Below, in pieces: positions 22,828-30,832 of a stretch of DNA of 33,887 nt (position 1 is the first letter of the stretch; every line of letters starts with the position of its first letter). The stretch is taken from NCBI GenBank assembly GCA_027491735.1, contig JAOZGP010000009.1, positions 1-33,887 on the forward strand. Reading direction: 5' to 3'. The notes beneath the pieces are model-generated. The model did no database searches, was not told where the DNA came from, and was given only the letters and a program-made list of their open reading frames with translations. Position numbers and translations under genes: made by a program. The DNA comes from Thermoproteota archaeon (GTDB taxonomy: Archaea; Korarchaeota; Korarchaeia; Korarchaeales; Korarchaeaceae).

Positions 22828-24128
22828 GAGTGAGGTTTCTTGGAGGAGCTAGAGAGATCGGTAGATCCTGCATGGAGGTCGAATCCTCATCCACCAGGAT
22901 CTTGATGGATGCTGGGATCAATCTAGGTCAGGGTGACAGATATCCTCTGGATCCCAGCGGTCCTGTTGATGCGCTTTTGATAACCCACGCACATCTAGAT
23001 CACTCCGGATATTCTCCCAAGATAGTCAAGGACCACGATTGCCCAATTTTTTCTCTTCCACCCACAAGAGATTTGTCGGAGATCTTGCTCCTGGACTTCC
23101 TCAATCTAACCCCTCCAGAGGAGAGAGTTTTCTCTCATGAGAACGTAATGTATCTGAAGAGAAAGGAGCGTCTCGTGGACTACGATGCAGCTTTTATAGT
23201 AAAAAATTTAGAATTTCAATTTTTTAATGCTGGACATGTCCTGGGAAGCGCGATGATATACATGAGGGGGGAGGATAAATCCTTGCTCTACACGGGAGAT
23301 CTCAACATAGTAAACACGAGAACGATAAGAGGAGCTAAAATGGACCTACCGAAGGTCAACTACCTCGTAATAGAGTCCACTTATGGGGGAAATCAGGACA
23401 TACATCCAGCGAGGAAGAGAGTTGAGAAGAGGTTCATCTCGGATATAGCCCAGACCATTGAATGTGGGGGAAAGGTCTTGGTTCCCTGCTTCGCTTTAGG
23501 AAGGGCGCAAGAAGTCCTACTCACAATAATAGACTACATGGATTCAGGTGTTCTGCCTAAGACTCCAACATTCATAGATGGCATGATAAGGGAGGTCAAC
23601 AAAATATACGCCATTCACTGGTTTTGGCTCAGACCGGAGCTGAGAAATAAGATAAGAACCTTAAGGAAAAGTCCATTTGAGCACCCATATCTGGATGAAG
23701 TGAAGAGTCGAGAGGAGATAGTCGACATAAACGAGCCCTACATAATAGTCACAACATCGGGAATGCTTCAAGGAGGTCCTGTCCTGGAGTACCTCAAGCA
23801 TTTAGGCACAGAAGAAGGTAATTTAATCTACTTGACTGGGTATCAAGTCAGAGGAACTATCGGAAGGGACCTCCTAGAAGGAAGAAGGGAGATAAGCCTC
23901 CAAGATACCGGAGAGATTCTTGAGATAAAAGCTGAGGTAAAGTTTGCCGATTTCTCTGCTCACGCCGATCAGGTAGGTCTGATGAACTTCATATCGAGGA
24001 TGAAGGGGCTAGAAGAAGTGATCTTAGTTCATGGAGAGCCTGACAAGATGAACGATCTTCGAAGGAAACTTGAATCCAGGGGCTTCAACGTGTACATACC
24101 TTCTGTAGGGGAGACGATCCTCCTATAA
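22824..24128 (+). CDS. beta-CASP metallo-beta-lactamase ribonuclease (aCPSF2-like)
   Basis: A 434-residue protein with an N-terminal metallo-beta-lactamase domain (THAHLDHSG, with His55, His57, Asp59 and His60; later GHVLGSAM and YTGDLN) and a beta-CASP domain (ESTYGG, FALGRAQE, TSGMLQGGP, TGYQVRGTIGR, FSAHAD). It begins directly with the catalytic domain, without the N-terminal KH domains of aCPSF1, so it fits the KH-less archaeal group, whose members are RNases with endo- or 5'-3' exonuclease activity. GGAGGGAGA (22809-22817) precedes the ATG. It is the last gene of the run from gins23. Confidence 0.93.
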   Translation: MRVRFLGGAREIGRSCMEVESSSTRILMDAGINLGQGDRYPLDPSGPVDALLITHAHLDHSGYSPKIVKDHDCPIFSLPPTRDLSEILLLDFLNLTPPEERVFSHENVMYLKRKERLVDYDAAFIVKNLEFQFFNAGHVLGSAMIYMRGEDKSLLYTGDLNIVNTRTIRGAKMDLPKVNYLVIESTYGGNQDIHPARKRVEKRFISDIAQTIECGGKVLVPCFALGRAQEVLLTIIDYMDSGVLPKTPTFIDGMIREVNKIYAIHWFWLRPELRNKIRTLRKSPFEHPYLDEVKSREEIVDINEPYIIVTTSGMLQGGPVLEYLKHLGTEEGNLIYLTGYQVRGTIGRDLLEGRREISLQDTGEILEIKAEVKFADFSAHADQVGLMNFISRMKGLEEVILVHGEPDKMNDLRRKLESRGFNVYIPSVGETILL

Positions 24129-24149
24129 GAAGGAAGGAGCATTAATTGC

Positions 24150-24160
24150 TTATTATAATC
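24150..24160 (+). promoter_or_regulatory. TATA box for the Era-like GTPase gene
   Basis: TTATTATAATC is centred about 27 bases before TTG 24182, so the transcript may start at or near that codon and be leaderless. Confidence 0.5.
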
Positions 24161-24181
24161 GAGTGACCTTCTTTATTACCT

Positions 24182-24874
24182 TTGAAGTTTGATAGGAGCA
24201 TGGTTAGAAGCATGGCCGCGGTCATGCAGATGAAAATGAGGGAGTCCATGCTCAGGAAGGTATTAAACAAGATCTTGAGCCTCTTCCGCAAGAAGAGGAA
24301 GATAGTTCTTGGAATTTATGGTCCAGTAAACTCAGGAAAAACCACCCTAGCGAACAGGATATCGAGAGACTTTCTAGGGGCGGAGCTTGGAAAAGTTAGC
24401 AGGATTCCTCACGAGACCAGAAAGCTCCAGCACATTGAGAACATAAAGTTAGCCATCCCTGGAAAGGGTGAGTTGCTTCTAGATGTGATAGATACCCCGG
24501 GAATAGCGACCCACGTTAGTTACAGGACGTTTCTTCGTTACGGGCTCAAGAAGGAGGAGGCCATGACCAGAGCTAAAGAGGCTGCCCTCGGAGTGATAGA
24601 GGCAATAAAGTCGCTGGATAGAGTTGATGTGGCTCTTCTGGTGCTGGACTCCACGAAGGACCCCACATCTCAGGTAAACTTCATAATAGCCGGTAACTTG
24701 AGATACCGTAATATACCTTACATAATAGTCGCCAACAAGATAGATCTCCCGTACTCCAAGCCGAAAACTGTCATGAAGGCTTTCTCTGGAGAGGAGGTGG
24801 TGCCGATATCCGCCCTCACCGGAGAGAACATCGAGGAGTTATATATGAGAATTTATGAGGTGGCTGTAGGGTGA
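24182..24874 (+). CDS. Era-like GTPase
   Basis: A 230-residue small GTPase with a basic helical N-terminus (1-40, several Met and KKRKK), P-loop GPVNSGKT (47-54), the IPHETRKL region as switch I, DTPG near 101-104, NKID near 186 and SALTGENI. No KH or other C-terminal domain is attached, unlike bacterial Era. The predicted TATA position suggests a leaderless start at TTG 24182. ATG 24200 and 24212 are alternatives. Its stop overlaps the next start (GTGA). It is grouped with a DUF2073-like gene and a zinc-ribbon gene, a set I recall from Euryarchaeota, where its function is unknown; a role with the ribosome is only a guess. Confidence 0.85.
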   Translation: MKFDRSMVRSMAAVMQMKMRESMLRKVLNKILSLFRKKRKIVLGIYGPVNSGKTTLANRISRDFLGAELGKVSRIPHETRKLQHIENIKLAIPGKGELLLDVIDTPGIATHVSYRTFLRYGLKKEEAMTRAKEAALGVIEAIKSLDRVDVALLVLDSTKDPTSQVNFIIAGNLRYRNIPYIIVANKIDLPYSKPKTVMKAFSGEEVVPISALTGENIEELYMRIYEVAVG

Positions 24875-25158
24875 GAATTAGCCTTTTCTACCAGGTAAGA
24901 AATAACGATGACCTGAAGAGAATTCTCTCGCGGGCGAGATCGGATGGTTTTGTCCTGTTGAGTAAGATAACTCCGCCACAGGTCGCTGATCTCATGGAAA
25001 TTATGTTACAAGAGGCTAGTGTAGATGGGATAATGGATCTAGAACTTGAATCTCTGAGCCCTGAGGGGCCTGTGATCATATGGTCAAAGAAGCTCGTCAG
25101 GATTGATAAGAGCAAGAGAAGGAGGGAGATCGTGGTATCCTCGTTGAAAGAAGGGTGA
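24871..25158 (+). CDS. DUF2073-like protein
   Basis: This 95-residue protein carries no catalytic motif I can see. It looks alpha/beta, with a hydrophobic strand GFVLLSKI, a helix PPQVADLMEIMLQEA and a basic end, VRIDKSKRRREI. Its size and its place between an Era-like GTPase and a zinc-ribbon protein match the archaeal DUF2073 (COG3365) family. The assignment leans on context. GTG 24871 overlaps the GTPase stop by four bases, so the two are probably made in fixed ratio and may form a complex. Confidence 0.75.
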   Translation: MRISLFYQVRNNDDLKRILSRARSDGFVLLSKITPPQVADLMEIMLQEASVDGIMDLELESLSPEGPVIIWSKKLVRIDKSKRRREIVVSSLKEG

Positions 25159-25163
25159 TTTCC

Positions 25164-25490
25164 GTGGGATTTGCTGTCATGATCTTCTGTCCTGGATGCA
25201 GGTTCAGCAAGATTGTCCGAGGACAAGATGACCTGATTGATCAGTGCCCTGTTTGTGGAAACCCTAAGATAGAGTACGTTGCTTTTTGGAGGGTAATGCC
25301 AATCAAAGAGGAAGACCCTGAGAGGACCCTCGAAGATAAGCATTCCAGAGAGGAGGAAGAGGAGTTCGGGAATAAGCCAGTCATACGGCTTACAAAGGAA
25401 GGAACCTGGGAGATCCCCCTCAAGGAGCTCATGAAGATAGGAGCAGCTGTAATTAAAGAAGACGAGGGAGAGTTCTCAATAGTCTGTTAA
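25164..25490 (+). CDS. zinc-ribbon protein (COG3364-like)
   Basis: A 108-residue protein with an N-terminal zinc ribbon: Cys9-x2-Cys12 (CPGC) and Cys28-x2-Cys31 (CPVC). A strongly acidic linker (EDPERTLEDKHSREEEEEFG) follows, then a short C-terminal region with TWEIPLKELM. The frame opens at GTG 25155, overlapping the DUF2073 stop, but AAGGGTGA is better spaced for GTG 25164, leaving a protein that begins MGFAVMIFC. It completes the three-gene GTPase cassette. Its last 15 bases overlap the convergent trmI end. Confidence 0.75.
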   Translation: MGFAVMIFCPGCRFSKIVRGQDDLIDQCPVCGNPKIEYVAFWRVMPIKEEDPERTLEDKHSREEEEEFGNKPVIRLTKEGTWEIPLKELMKIGAAVIKEDEGEFSIVC

Positions 25491-26243
25491 TATCTTTCTG
25501 GTAAAGATAACGAAACCTGTGTGTCCCACCATTCGAGTAGCTGGACGCGTCCTTTCCTCACTGTACTCTATCTGCCTGATTAAGATCTCATGAATTTCGG
25601 GATCAGAAAAACCGCTTTTTTTCATAGTCATGCACGTCCTCCTGATCTGTTCATACGATGGAACGAATATCGTGAGGACCGCTCCCGGCCTCATGGCCTC
25701 ATGAACCGCTTTGAGAGCATTCCAAGGATCTGGGATATCTAAAAAAGCTGCATCGACATCTCTCTCGTCAACTCTATGTCTTACATCCCCACGATGGAAG
25801 ATCACGTTACCAAGGCCGAACCTATTCACGTTCCTCCTAGCTACCTTAAGAAACCTCTCCTCTTTTTCATAGCTATAGACTGTTCCTCTAGGACCTACAG
25901 CCCTGGAAAGAGCTATCGTCAACGAACCAGATCCAGAACCTGCCTCTAGAACCCTAGATCCTGGCAGGATTCCTGACTTTATTATGATGAACCCTGCATC
26001 TTTTGGGTATATTATTTGAGTTCTGCGGCCCAGCTTCTCCATTATATCGGCCGTAGTGGGTTTGAACACCAGGACTTCTGAACCCATATTGGTCTTAGCT
26101 ACCGTTCCCCAGGGCTTCCCTATGATGTCGTCGTATCTTATGTATCCCTTATGTGTGTGAAAAGTCCCTCCTCCCTTCACTGTAACCAAGAACTTCTTGC
26201 CTCCCATCACCAAGAGCGCTACATCTCCGGGCTCTATGCTCAT
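25476..26243 (-). CDS. trmI: tRNA (adenine-58/57-N1)-methyltransferase TrmI
   Basis: A SAM-dependent enzyme that methylates adenine in the T loop of tRNA. It is 255 residues long. An N-terminal beta domain with GGGTFHTHKGYI is followed by the Rossmann fold with motif I VLEAGSGSGSLT (98-109), motif II with YSYEKEERF and the catalytic-region motif LDIPDPW (168-174), which is typical of TrmI. It lies 29 bases downstream of the geranylgeranyl-reductase-like gene on the same strand and may share its transcript. The ATG at 26243 gives a normal N-terminus. Confidence 0.95.
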   Translation of the reverse strand: MSIEPGDVALLVMGGKKFLVTVKGGGTFHTHKGYIRYDDIIGKPWGTVAKTNMGSEVLVFKPTTADIMEKLGRRTQIIYPKDAGFIIIKSGILPGSRVLEAGSGSGSLTIALSRAVGPRGTVYSYEKEERFLKVARRNVNRFGLGNVIFHRGDVRHRVDERDVDAAFLDIPDPWNALKAVHEAMRPGAVLTIFVPSYEQIRRTCMTMKKSGFSDPEIHEILIRQIEYSEERTRPATRMVGHTGFVIFTRKILTDY

Positions 26244-26272
26244 GTCGAGGACCTGAAGAAGAAGTTGAGTTC

Positions 26273-27418
26273 TCAGAATAAAAGCTTACGAGCCACCTTT
26301 ATTGAGAGAACGGGATGGCTTAGAAGTTTTTTTGCTGTTTTAGTGATATTTATACCGTTAGCTAGGTTTACAACGTCCTCCTCACTGAGAACTTCAGCCA
26401 AGGTGTTGAGATCATTGTCGGAGAGACCTTCAAATACTCTAAGAGCTTTGAGACTATCCCTAATCCTCTTAATCCAAGGATCTCTATACCCCTCAATGAA
26501 CCTGCTCAATCTCCTCTTTGAGGTACTTCCTTCCGACACTGCCTCCGCTGCAACCTCTCCAGCGATCTTTCCAGCAGCTATGGAGGAGTGTATTCCTCCT
26601 CCAGTAAATGGGATTACCGTCCCTGCAGCATCTCCGATGAGTATGATTCCATCATTCACAATCTCCTTCGCTAACCCGCCTATAGGGACGGCAGAACCAG
26701 CGGCGCCGAGAATTTTTGCACTTCCGAATATGTCTCGCCTCTCCGAGATGAACTTATCCAAGTATCTTCTGGGATCACCGGACCTAACGCCTATGCCTAC
26801 ATTGAAGATTTTATCGGATTTGGGAAAGATCCAAGCATAACCGCCAGGTGCCAGCTCATTGCCGAGGTATATATGGCCGCAGGTCGCATCAATTCTCAGT
26901 CCAGTCATTCTATATTGGTAGACAGGGATTAACTCCGTCCTGTTATCCATCCCAAGCGACTTAGCTACAACGGAGTTAAATCCATCCGCGCCTATCACAA
27001 CCTTCGTAATATAGGTGTCACGAGAGGTTTGGACTAGAAGACGATCTTCCTTACAAGAAACCCTTCGAACAGGCTCTCCAACCCTTATCTCCGATCCTTG
27101 TTCAGCAGCCTTTCTTGCAAGTTCTAGGAGAAACAGGTCTTTGTTTATGGCATAGCCCTTCTCGGTTATCTCAACGAATCTCCCGTTTGGAGCATAGACC
27201 CTCATGGATAGCTCTTTAGATACTATTCCAGGAGCAGGATCGATCCCTGCTGTTCGGAAAGTGGCCTTGCTCACACCCTCACCGCAAGGTTTCCAAGCTT
27301 TTATCTCAGACCTGGCCTCTATCAGCAATGTTTTAGCTCCACTGCTGGCAGATGAACCAGCTGCAGTTGAGCCAGCAGGACCAGCACCGACCACTATGAC
27401 GTCCCATTCCTCACTCAA
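26273..27418 (-). CDS. geranylgeranyl reductase family flavoprotein
   Basis: An FAD-dependent oxidoreductase of about 381 residues. It has the N-terminal dinucleotide fold VVGAGPAGSTAA, the conserved KPCGEGV motif, VIGADGFNS and the second FAD motif with LIGDAAGTVIPFTGGGIHSS. These are hallmarks of archaeal digeranylgeranylglycerophospholipid reductases, which saturate the isoprenoid chains of membrane lipids. Archaea often have several paralogues, so the exact substrate is uncertain. TTG 27418 follows GGGGGGT and lies just inside the transcript predicted from the TATA box. GTG 27430 is the alternative but would be upstream of the predicted transcript start. Confidence 0.9.
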   Translation of the reverse strand: MSEEWDVIVVGAGPAGSTAAGSSASSGAKTLLIEARSEIKAWKPCGEGVSKATFRTAGIDPAPGIVSKELSMRVYAPNGRFVEITEKGYAINKDLFLLELARKAAEQGSEIRVGEPVRRVSCKEDRLLVQTSRDTYITKVVIGADGFNSVVAKSLGMDNRTELIPVYQYRMTGLRIDATCGHIYLGNELAPGGYAWIFPKSDKIFNVGIGVRSGDPRRYLDKFISERRDIFGSAKILGAAGSAVPIGGLAKEIVNDGIILIGDAAGTVIPFTGGGIHSSIAAGKIAGEVAAEAVSEGSTSKRRLSRFIEGYRDPWIKRIRDSLKALRVFEGLSDNDLNTLAEVLSEEDVVNLANGINITKTAKKLLSHPVLSIKVARKLLF

Positions 27419-27446
27419 GCTACCCCCCACTGAACTGAGCCATCAC

Positions 27447-27455
27447 AATTAAAAA
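27447..27455 (-). promoter_or_regulatory. TATA box for the geranylgeranyl-reductase-like gene
   Basis: Read on the minus strand, TTTTTAATT is centred about 26 bases before position 27425, giving a very short leader before TTG 27418. Confidence 0.45.
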
Positions 27456-27533
27456 CTGTAACTTACTCAGCGAGGGTTTAACTCAGGAAGGTTATTTCGT
27501 CGATTGTAGAGTGAAGGAGTGTTGAAAGCTAAA

Positions 27534-27542
27534 CCTTAAATG
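27534..27542 (+). promoter_or_regulatory. TATA box for the small winged-helix gene
   Basis: CCTTAAATG lies about 53 bases ahead of GTG 27591 and predicts a leader of some 25-30 bases that carries GCGGGGGGT as the ribosome-binding site. Confidence 0.45.
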
Positions 27543-27590
27543 GGAGGGAGCTCTTTCATAGCCTGATCCTCTCCAGGCGGGGGGTACACT

Positions 27591-27863
27591 GTGCAGCTGT
27601 TTAAACCGCTACTTGAGGCACATTTTAGAATTTTAAGGAAGTTAGAGAGGGCAGGGAACGAAGGAATTGTTGCTTCTGAGCTAATTCCTGACAGGGCTGC
27701 TAGAGAATCTGTTTTGAGGATCTTATCCAGCAATGGATTAATAAGGAGGCGACGGAGGTTTAGAGGAGAGCGGATTTACATAACCCGCCGAGGACTAACA
27801 CTTTTGGAATCTATGGAAGAGGTGGGTAAACCTTTGGAGAGCGTTATCAGTTCACACACGTGA
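27591..27863 (+). CDS. small winged-helix DNA-binding protein
   Basis: The 90 residues form almost only a winged helix-turn-helix: helix 1 AHFRILRKLERAG, GIVASEL, the recognition helix RESVLRILSSNGLI, and a basic wing RRRRRFRGERIYITRRG ending in a short helix. This is the general shape of MarR/ArsR-like archaeal regulators, but I cannot assign a family. GTG 27591 follows GCGGGGGGT (27578-27585) with six-base spacing. It has its own promoter and lies ahead of tgtA on the same strand. A target is not evident; the adjacent divergent lipid gene is one candidate. Confidence 0.75.
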   Translation: MQLFKPLLEAHFRILRKLERAGNEGIVASELIPDRAARESVLRILSSNGLIRRRRRFRGERIYITRRGLTLLESMEEVGKPLESVISSHT

Positions 27864-27876
27864 CTCTCTCCCCAAC

Positions 27877-27887
27877 ATTTTTATTTT
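27877..27887 (+). promoter_or_regulatory. TATA box for tgtA
   Basis: ATTTTTATTTT, just after the stop of the winged-helix gene, is centred about 45 bases before the ATG at 27927. It may also act as the oligo-T terminator of the preceding transcript. Confidence 0.45.
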
Positions 27888-27926
27888 CAGACCACCGATC
27901 CCACCGATCGTCCGAGTGGATGAGCG

Positions 27927-29669
27927 ATGAGAATAAGGGCCAGGGATGCATCTGCAAGACTTGGAGAAGTTCCAACGAGAGGAGGGCTCCTCAGAACTCC
28001 TAACTTCCTTCCAGTGTACAATCCCAATAAACCCCTGATCTCCCCCCAAGAGATGAAGGATGTTGGGGTCGAGGCCCTGATAACGAACTCCTACATAATA
28101 TACAAAAATCCCAGTCTCAGAGACAGGGCCATCTCGGAAGGACTTCATCGGATGTTGGCATTCGACGGAGTCATCATGACCGACTCTGGCGCCTACCAGC
28201 TTTACAGATATGGGGAGGTTGAGGCCTCAAACGAGGATATAATAAGATTTCAGCATAGGATAGGATCTGACATAGCTTCAATCCTTGATACCCCGATGGA
28301 CTCTGTGGTCGACAGGAAAAGAGCGGAGATTCTCGTCTCAATAACAATAAAACATGCTGAGGAGTGGAAAAGATTGAGCGGTGAGGTTGAGGGGACACTC
28401 TGGATTGGAACCCCCCAGGGTGGTTTGTACAAGGACCTCGTCAGAAGATCAGCTAAGAAGATCTCTGAGCTTGGTTTTCAATACTACGGCGTGGGCTCTA
28501 TCAAGAGAGCGCTTGAGAGCTATGACTTCTGGACACAAGCAGACCACCTCCTCTTCGTGAGAAGCTTCCTTCAACCCGACAGACCAATACATTTTTGGGG
28601 AATAGGGCATCCAGCCACCTTCTCTTTTTTCGTGGCTATAGGAGCAGATACGTTCGACTCCGCAAGCTATGCACTTTACGCCAAGGACGAGAGGTACATG
28701 ACCACTGATGGTACACTTAAATTGAGCGATCTGGAAGAGTTTCCCTGCAGTTGTCCTGTATGTATCAGAAGGACTCCGCAGGAGCTTAAGGAAATGGACC
28801 GAAATGAGAGGATGAGGCTGCTGGCTCTCCATAATCTCTATGTATGTGTTAAGGAGATGAGAACCATCAGGTCAGCTATAAGGGAGGGATGGCTCTGGAA
28901 CCTGGTTCAGAGAAGAGCCAGGTTCCACCCCTACCTCTTACATGCACTGAGAAAGACTCTGGAGGTTTACGGACGCCTTCTAAGTGAGTACGAGCCGTTC
29001 ACAAAGAGAAGAGCGATTATGTATCTGGGAGAGGAAAGTCGACTCCGGCCTGATGTTCAATTAGCTGCTAGAAGGATAAAGGGGATCGATGGCAGATCTT
29101 TCAGAACTGAGCTCTATGGCGACGTGCCGCTGGGACTTAAATACGCTTTTCCCTTCGGACAGACGGTCTACCTTGAGGAACTCGAGGTTTCTCAAGAACC
29201 TAAGGACGAGGAGATAGTGAGCGCGCTTCTGCAATATCAGTTTGGAAAGGAGGCGTCTGAGATCCTAAGATTTGGAGAGCTGCGATTGAACAGATCAGGA
29301 AAGACTGGAATGCCGCGAGATGTCTTCTTGTCAGATGTCAGAATTGGATTTATAAGGCCGGAGGACGGCCTATTCGTTCCGTCGCTTGATGGTGCAAGGC
29401 TTCTCGTGAAGGTCCTGCCTTTTCCCAAGGGGAGGATCATCGTCAAGGAGAGGTTCAGGAACGCTGTAGCTAGAGGAACTACCGTCTTCTCCCACTTTGT
29501 TGAGGATGGAGATCCAGACATCAGGCCCTATCAAGAGGTTATAGTGGTCTCAGTGGACGATCAGGTGCTGGCCACGGGTAAGACTATTCTCTCCTTCAGT
29601 GAGGTACGATTTTTTCGTGGACACCCCTTCGTCAGGATAAGACATCATGTTCTTAGTCGAGTGGAGTGA
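27927..29669 (+). CDS. tgtA: archaeosine tRNA-guanine transglycosylase
   Basis: It replaces guanine 15 in the D loop of archaeal tRNAs with preQ0, the first step to archaeosine. The protein has 580 residues and is full length. The catalytic barrel has TDSGAYQ (Asp86, substrate recognition) and the nucleophile region ADTFDSASY (Asp244), with zinc ligands Cys274, Cys276 and Cys279 plus a histidine in LALHNLY. The archaeal C-terminal extension follows and ends in a PUA domain (about 500-575: VKERFRNAVARGTTVFSHFV, then a glycine-rich strand region). Its last 17 bases overlap the convergent dephospho-CoA kinase gene. Confidence 0.96.
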   Translation: MRIRARDASARLGEVPTRGGLLRTPNFLPVYNPNKPLISPQEMKDVGVEALITNSYIIYKNPSLRDRAISEGLHRMLAFDGVIMTDSGAYQLYRYGEVEASNEDIIRFQHRIGSDIASILDTPMDSVVDRKRAEILVSITIKHAEEWKRLSGEVEGTLWIGTPQGGLYKDLVRRSAKKISELGFQYYGVGSIKRALESYDFWTQADHLLFVRSFLQPDRPIHFWGIGHPATFSFFVAIGADTFDSASYALYAKDERYMTTDGTLKLSDLEEFPCSCPVCIRRTPQELKEMDRNERMRLLALHNLYVCVKEMRTIRSAIREGWLWNLVQRRARFHPYLLHALRKTLEVYGRLLSEYEPFTKRRAIMYLGEESRLRPDVQLAARRIKGIDGRSFRTELYGDVPLGLKYAFPFGQTVYLEELEVSQEPKDEEIVSALLQYQFGKEASEILRFGELRLNRSGKTGMPRDVFLSDVRIGFIRPEDGLFVPSLDGARLLVKVLPFPKGRIIVKERFRNAVARGTTVFSHFVEDGDPDIRPYQEVIVVSVDDQVLATGKTILSFSEVRFFRGHPFVRIRHHVLSRVE

Positions 29670-30207
29670 AGCACTCGAGAAGCTCCCTGAAAACCTTTAT
29701 CCTGACGTCAGGTGTGATGGTCACCTTCACCATCCCCAGGCGAGGTTGACCATAGACGAAGACTGAGCCCATTGGAAGAAGAAGGGCTGCTGGATAACCA
29801 ATCAGATCCTCCTCTCCATTTACAATGAGCAAGACCTTCATCCCGTTCATAGCAAGGACCACGGATTCCAAGAAACTTTTCCACGCCTCTTTAGTTATGA
29901 AACCAGGGGGGTTGTTGCAGACCTTCACTTTGTACAGGTCCAGCTCTCCCAGAGATTCCCTTGGATACTCTGCCCTGCTCCGTTGTTCTCTTAGATCGAT
30001 AACGCATATGTCTGGCTTTACTCCCTGGGCTAAAAGCTCTCTTGTCACTCTATCTCCTATTGATACAAGCATCCGATGCTCCGTGTTGGACAGCTTGCCC
30101 ACAAGAGAACCCTTCAGCTTCCTGGCAGTAGATCTGCAGGTTTCCTTCAGCCTCAGATCGTGAGCGAGAAAGGGGATCAGTTCCCCCCTTACAAATACGT
30201 CGACCAT
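29653..30207 (-). CDS. GTP-dependent dephospho-CoA kinase (DUF359 family)
   Basis: It carries out the last step of coenzyme A synthesis in many archaea, phosphorylating dephospho-CoA with GTP. In 184 residues the family motifs are visible: LVSIGDRVTRELLAQGVKPDI, VIDLREQRSR, NNPPGFIT, VNGEEDLIGYPA and the closing GSVFVYGQPRLGMV. The frame starts at 30228, but GGTGGAG stands before ATG 30207, which I take. No TATA box is visible in the 43 bases between tRNA-Pro and this start, so the message may come from the tRNA transcript. Its end overlaps tgtA. Confidence 0.9.
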   Translation of the reverse strand: MVDVFVRGELIPFLAHDLRLKETCRSTARKLKGSLVGKLSNTEHRMLVSIGDRVTRELLAQGVKPDICVIDLREQRSRAEYPRESLGELDLYKVKVCNNPPGFITKEAWKSFLESVVLAMNGMKVLLIVNGEEDLIGYPAALLLPMGSVFVYGQPRLGMVKVTITPDVRIKVFRELLECFTPLD

Positions 30208-30249
30208 GGCTCCACCTTCAGCGTTCATCGAACTATTGGAGCAGTTCTA

Positions 30250-30323
30250 TGGGGGCGCCGGGATTTGAACCCGGGTCTGAGGCTCCCAAGGCCTCCATCC
30301 TAGCCAAGCTAGACTACGCCCCC
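30250..30323 (-). tRNA. tRNA-Pro (anticodon TGG)
   Basis: On the minus strand: acceptor GGGGGCG with CGCCCCC, D arm GTCTAGCTTGGCTAGGAT, anticodon stem GAGGC/GCCTC with loop CTTGGGA (anticodon TGG), T arm CCGGG-TTCAAAT-CCCGG, and discriminator A. Its 74 bases have no intron and no encoded CCA. Confidence 0.96.
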
Positions 30324-30343
30324 GAGGAAGAGGCTTTGCCAAG

Positions 30344-30354
30344 TGATTAAAAAT
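30344..30354 (-). promoter_or_regulatory. TATA box for tRNA-Pro
   Basis: Read on the minus strand, CATTTTTAATC overlaps the stop codon of the HIT gene and is centred about 26 bases before the tRNA 5' end at 30323. Confidence 0.55.
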
Positions 30355-30832
30355 GTTTTTTCAGCTTACGGTACATAGACTCCAGAGAGTCGCTTATTAC
30401 CTTCGTGTCGGATATCACCGGCATGAAGTTGGTATCCCCGTTCCACCTGGGAACGACGTGAACGTGGACATGGCCCTCGAAACCCGCTCCAGCTACTCTC
30501 CCTATATTAACACCTACATTGAACCCGTCAGGATTCAGAGCCTTTCTTAAAACCTCTATCGCTTTGTTCACTGAGAGCCAAAGCTCTTTGGTCTCCTTCT
30601 CATCCAGCAATTCGAGGGAGGGTACGTGAGAGTAAGGTGCCACCATCAGGTGACCTGGGTTATAGGGATATCTGTTCATGAGGATGAAGGTCCTATCTGA
30701 GCGCATCAATATCAGAGCGTTCTCATCTGATTCTGAGGGAAGCTTGCAGAAGATACATTCGGTCCCTTTATCGGAGGCCGTTTCTATATATTCTATCCTC
30801 CAAACAGCCCACAGCCTTCGGAGGTAGCTCAA
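30347..30832 (-). CDS. HIT-family nucleotide hydrolase/transferase
   Basis: A 161-residue histidine-triad protein with the active-site motif HVHVHV, preceded by NVGVNIGRVAGAGFEGH and by NRYPYNPGHLMVAP. A Cys-x2-Cys pair near residue 26 (CIFC) probably binds zinc together with histidines, as in related HIT proteins. Family members cleave or rearrange nucleoside phosphate bonds such as Ap4A or AMP-lysine. The exact substrate cannot be read from sequence. TTG 30832 overlaps the NAC stop (TTGA), so the two are translationally coupled. The tRNA-Pro promoter lies across its stop. Confidence 0.9.
   Translation of the reverse strand: MSYLRRLWAVWRIEYIETASDKGTECIFCKLPSESDENALILMRSDRTFILMNRYPYNPGHLMVAPYSHVPSLELLDEKETKELWLSVNKAIEVLRKALNPDGFNVGVNIGRVAGAGFEGHVHVHVVPRWNGDTNFMPVISDTKVISDSLESMYRKLKKHF

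Noticed and set aside
27431..27590. Possible riboswitch or small RNA in the 160-base spacer
   Set aside because: I saw only two promoters and a ribosome-binding site. No stable stem or C/D box pair (RTGATGA with CTGA) stood out.
28449..28832. 127-codon minus-strand open frame inside tgtA
   Set aside because: It covers the TgtA active-site region in the opposite direction and has unlikely composition, with no start signals.
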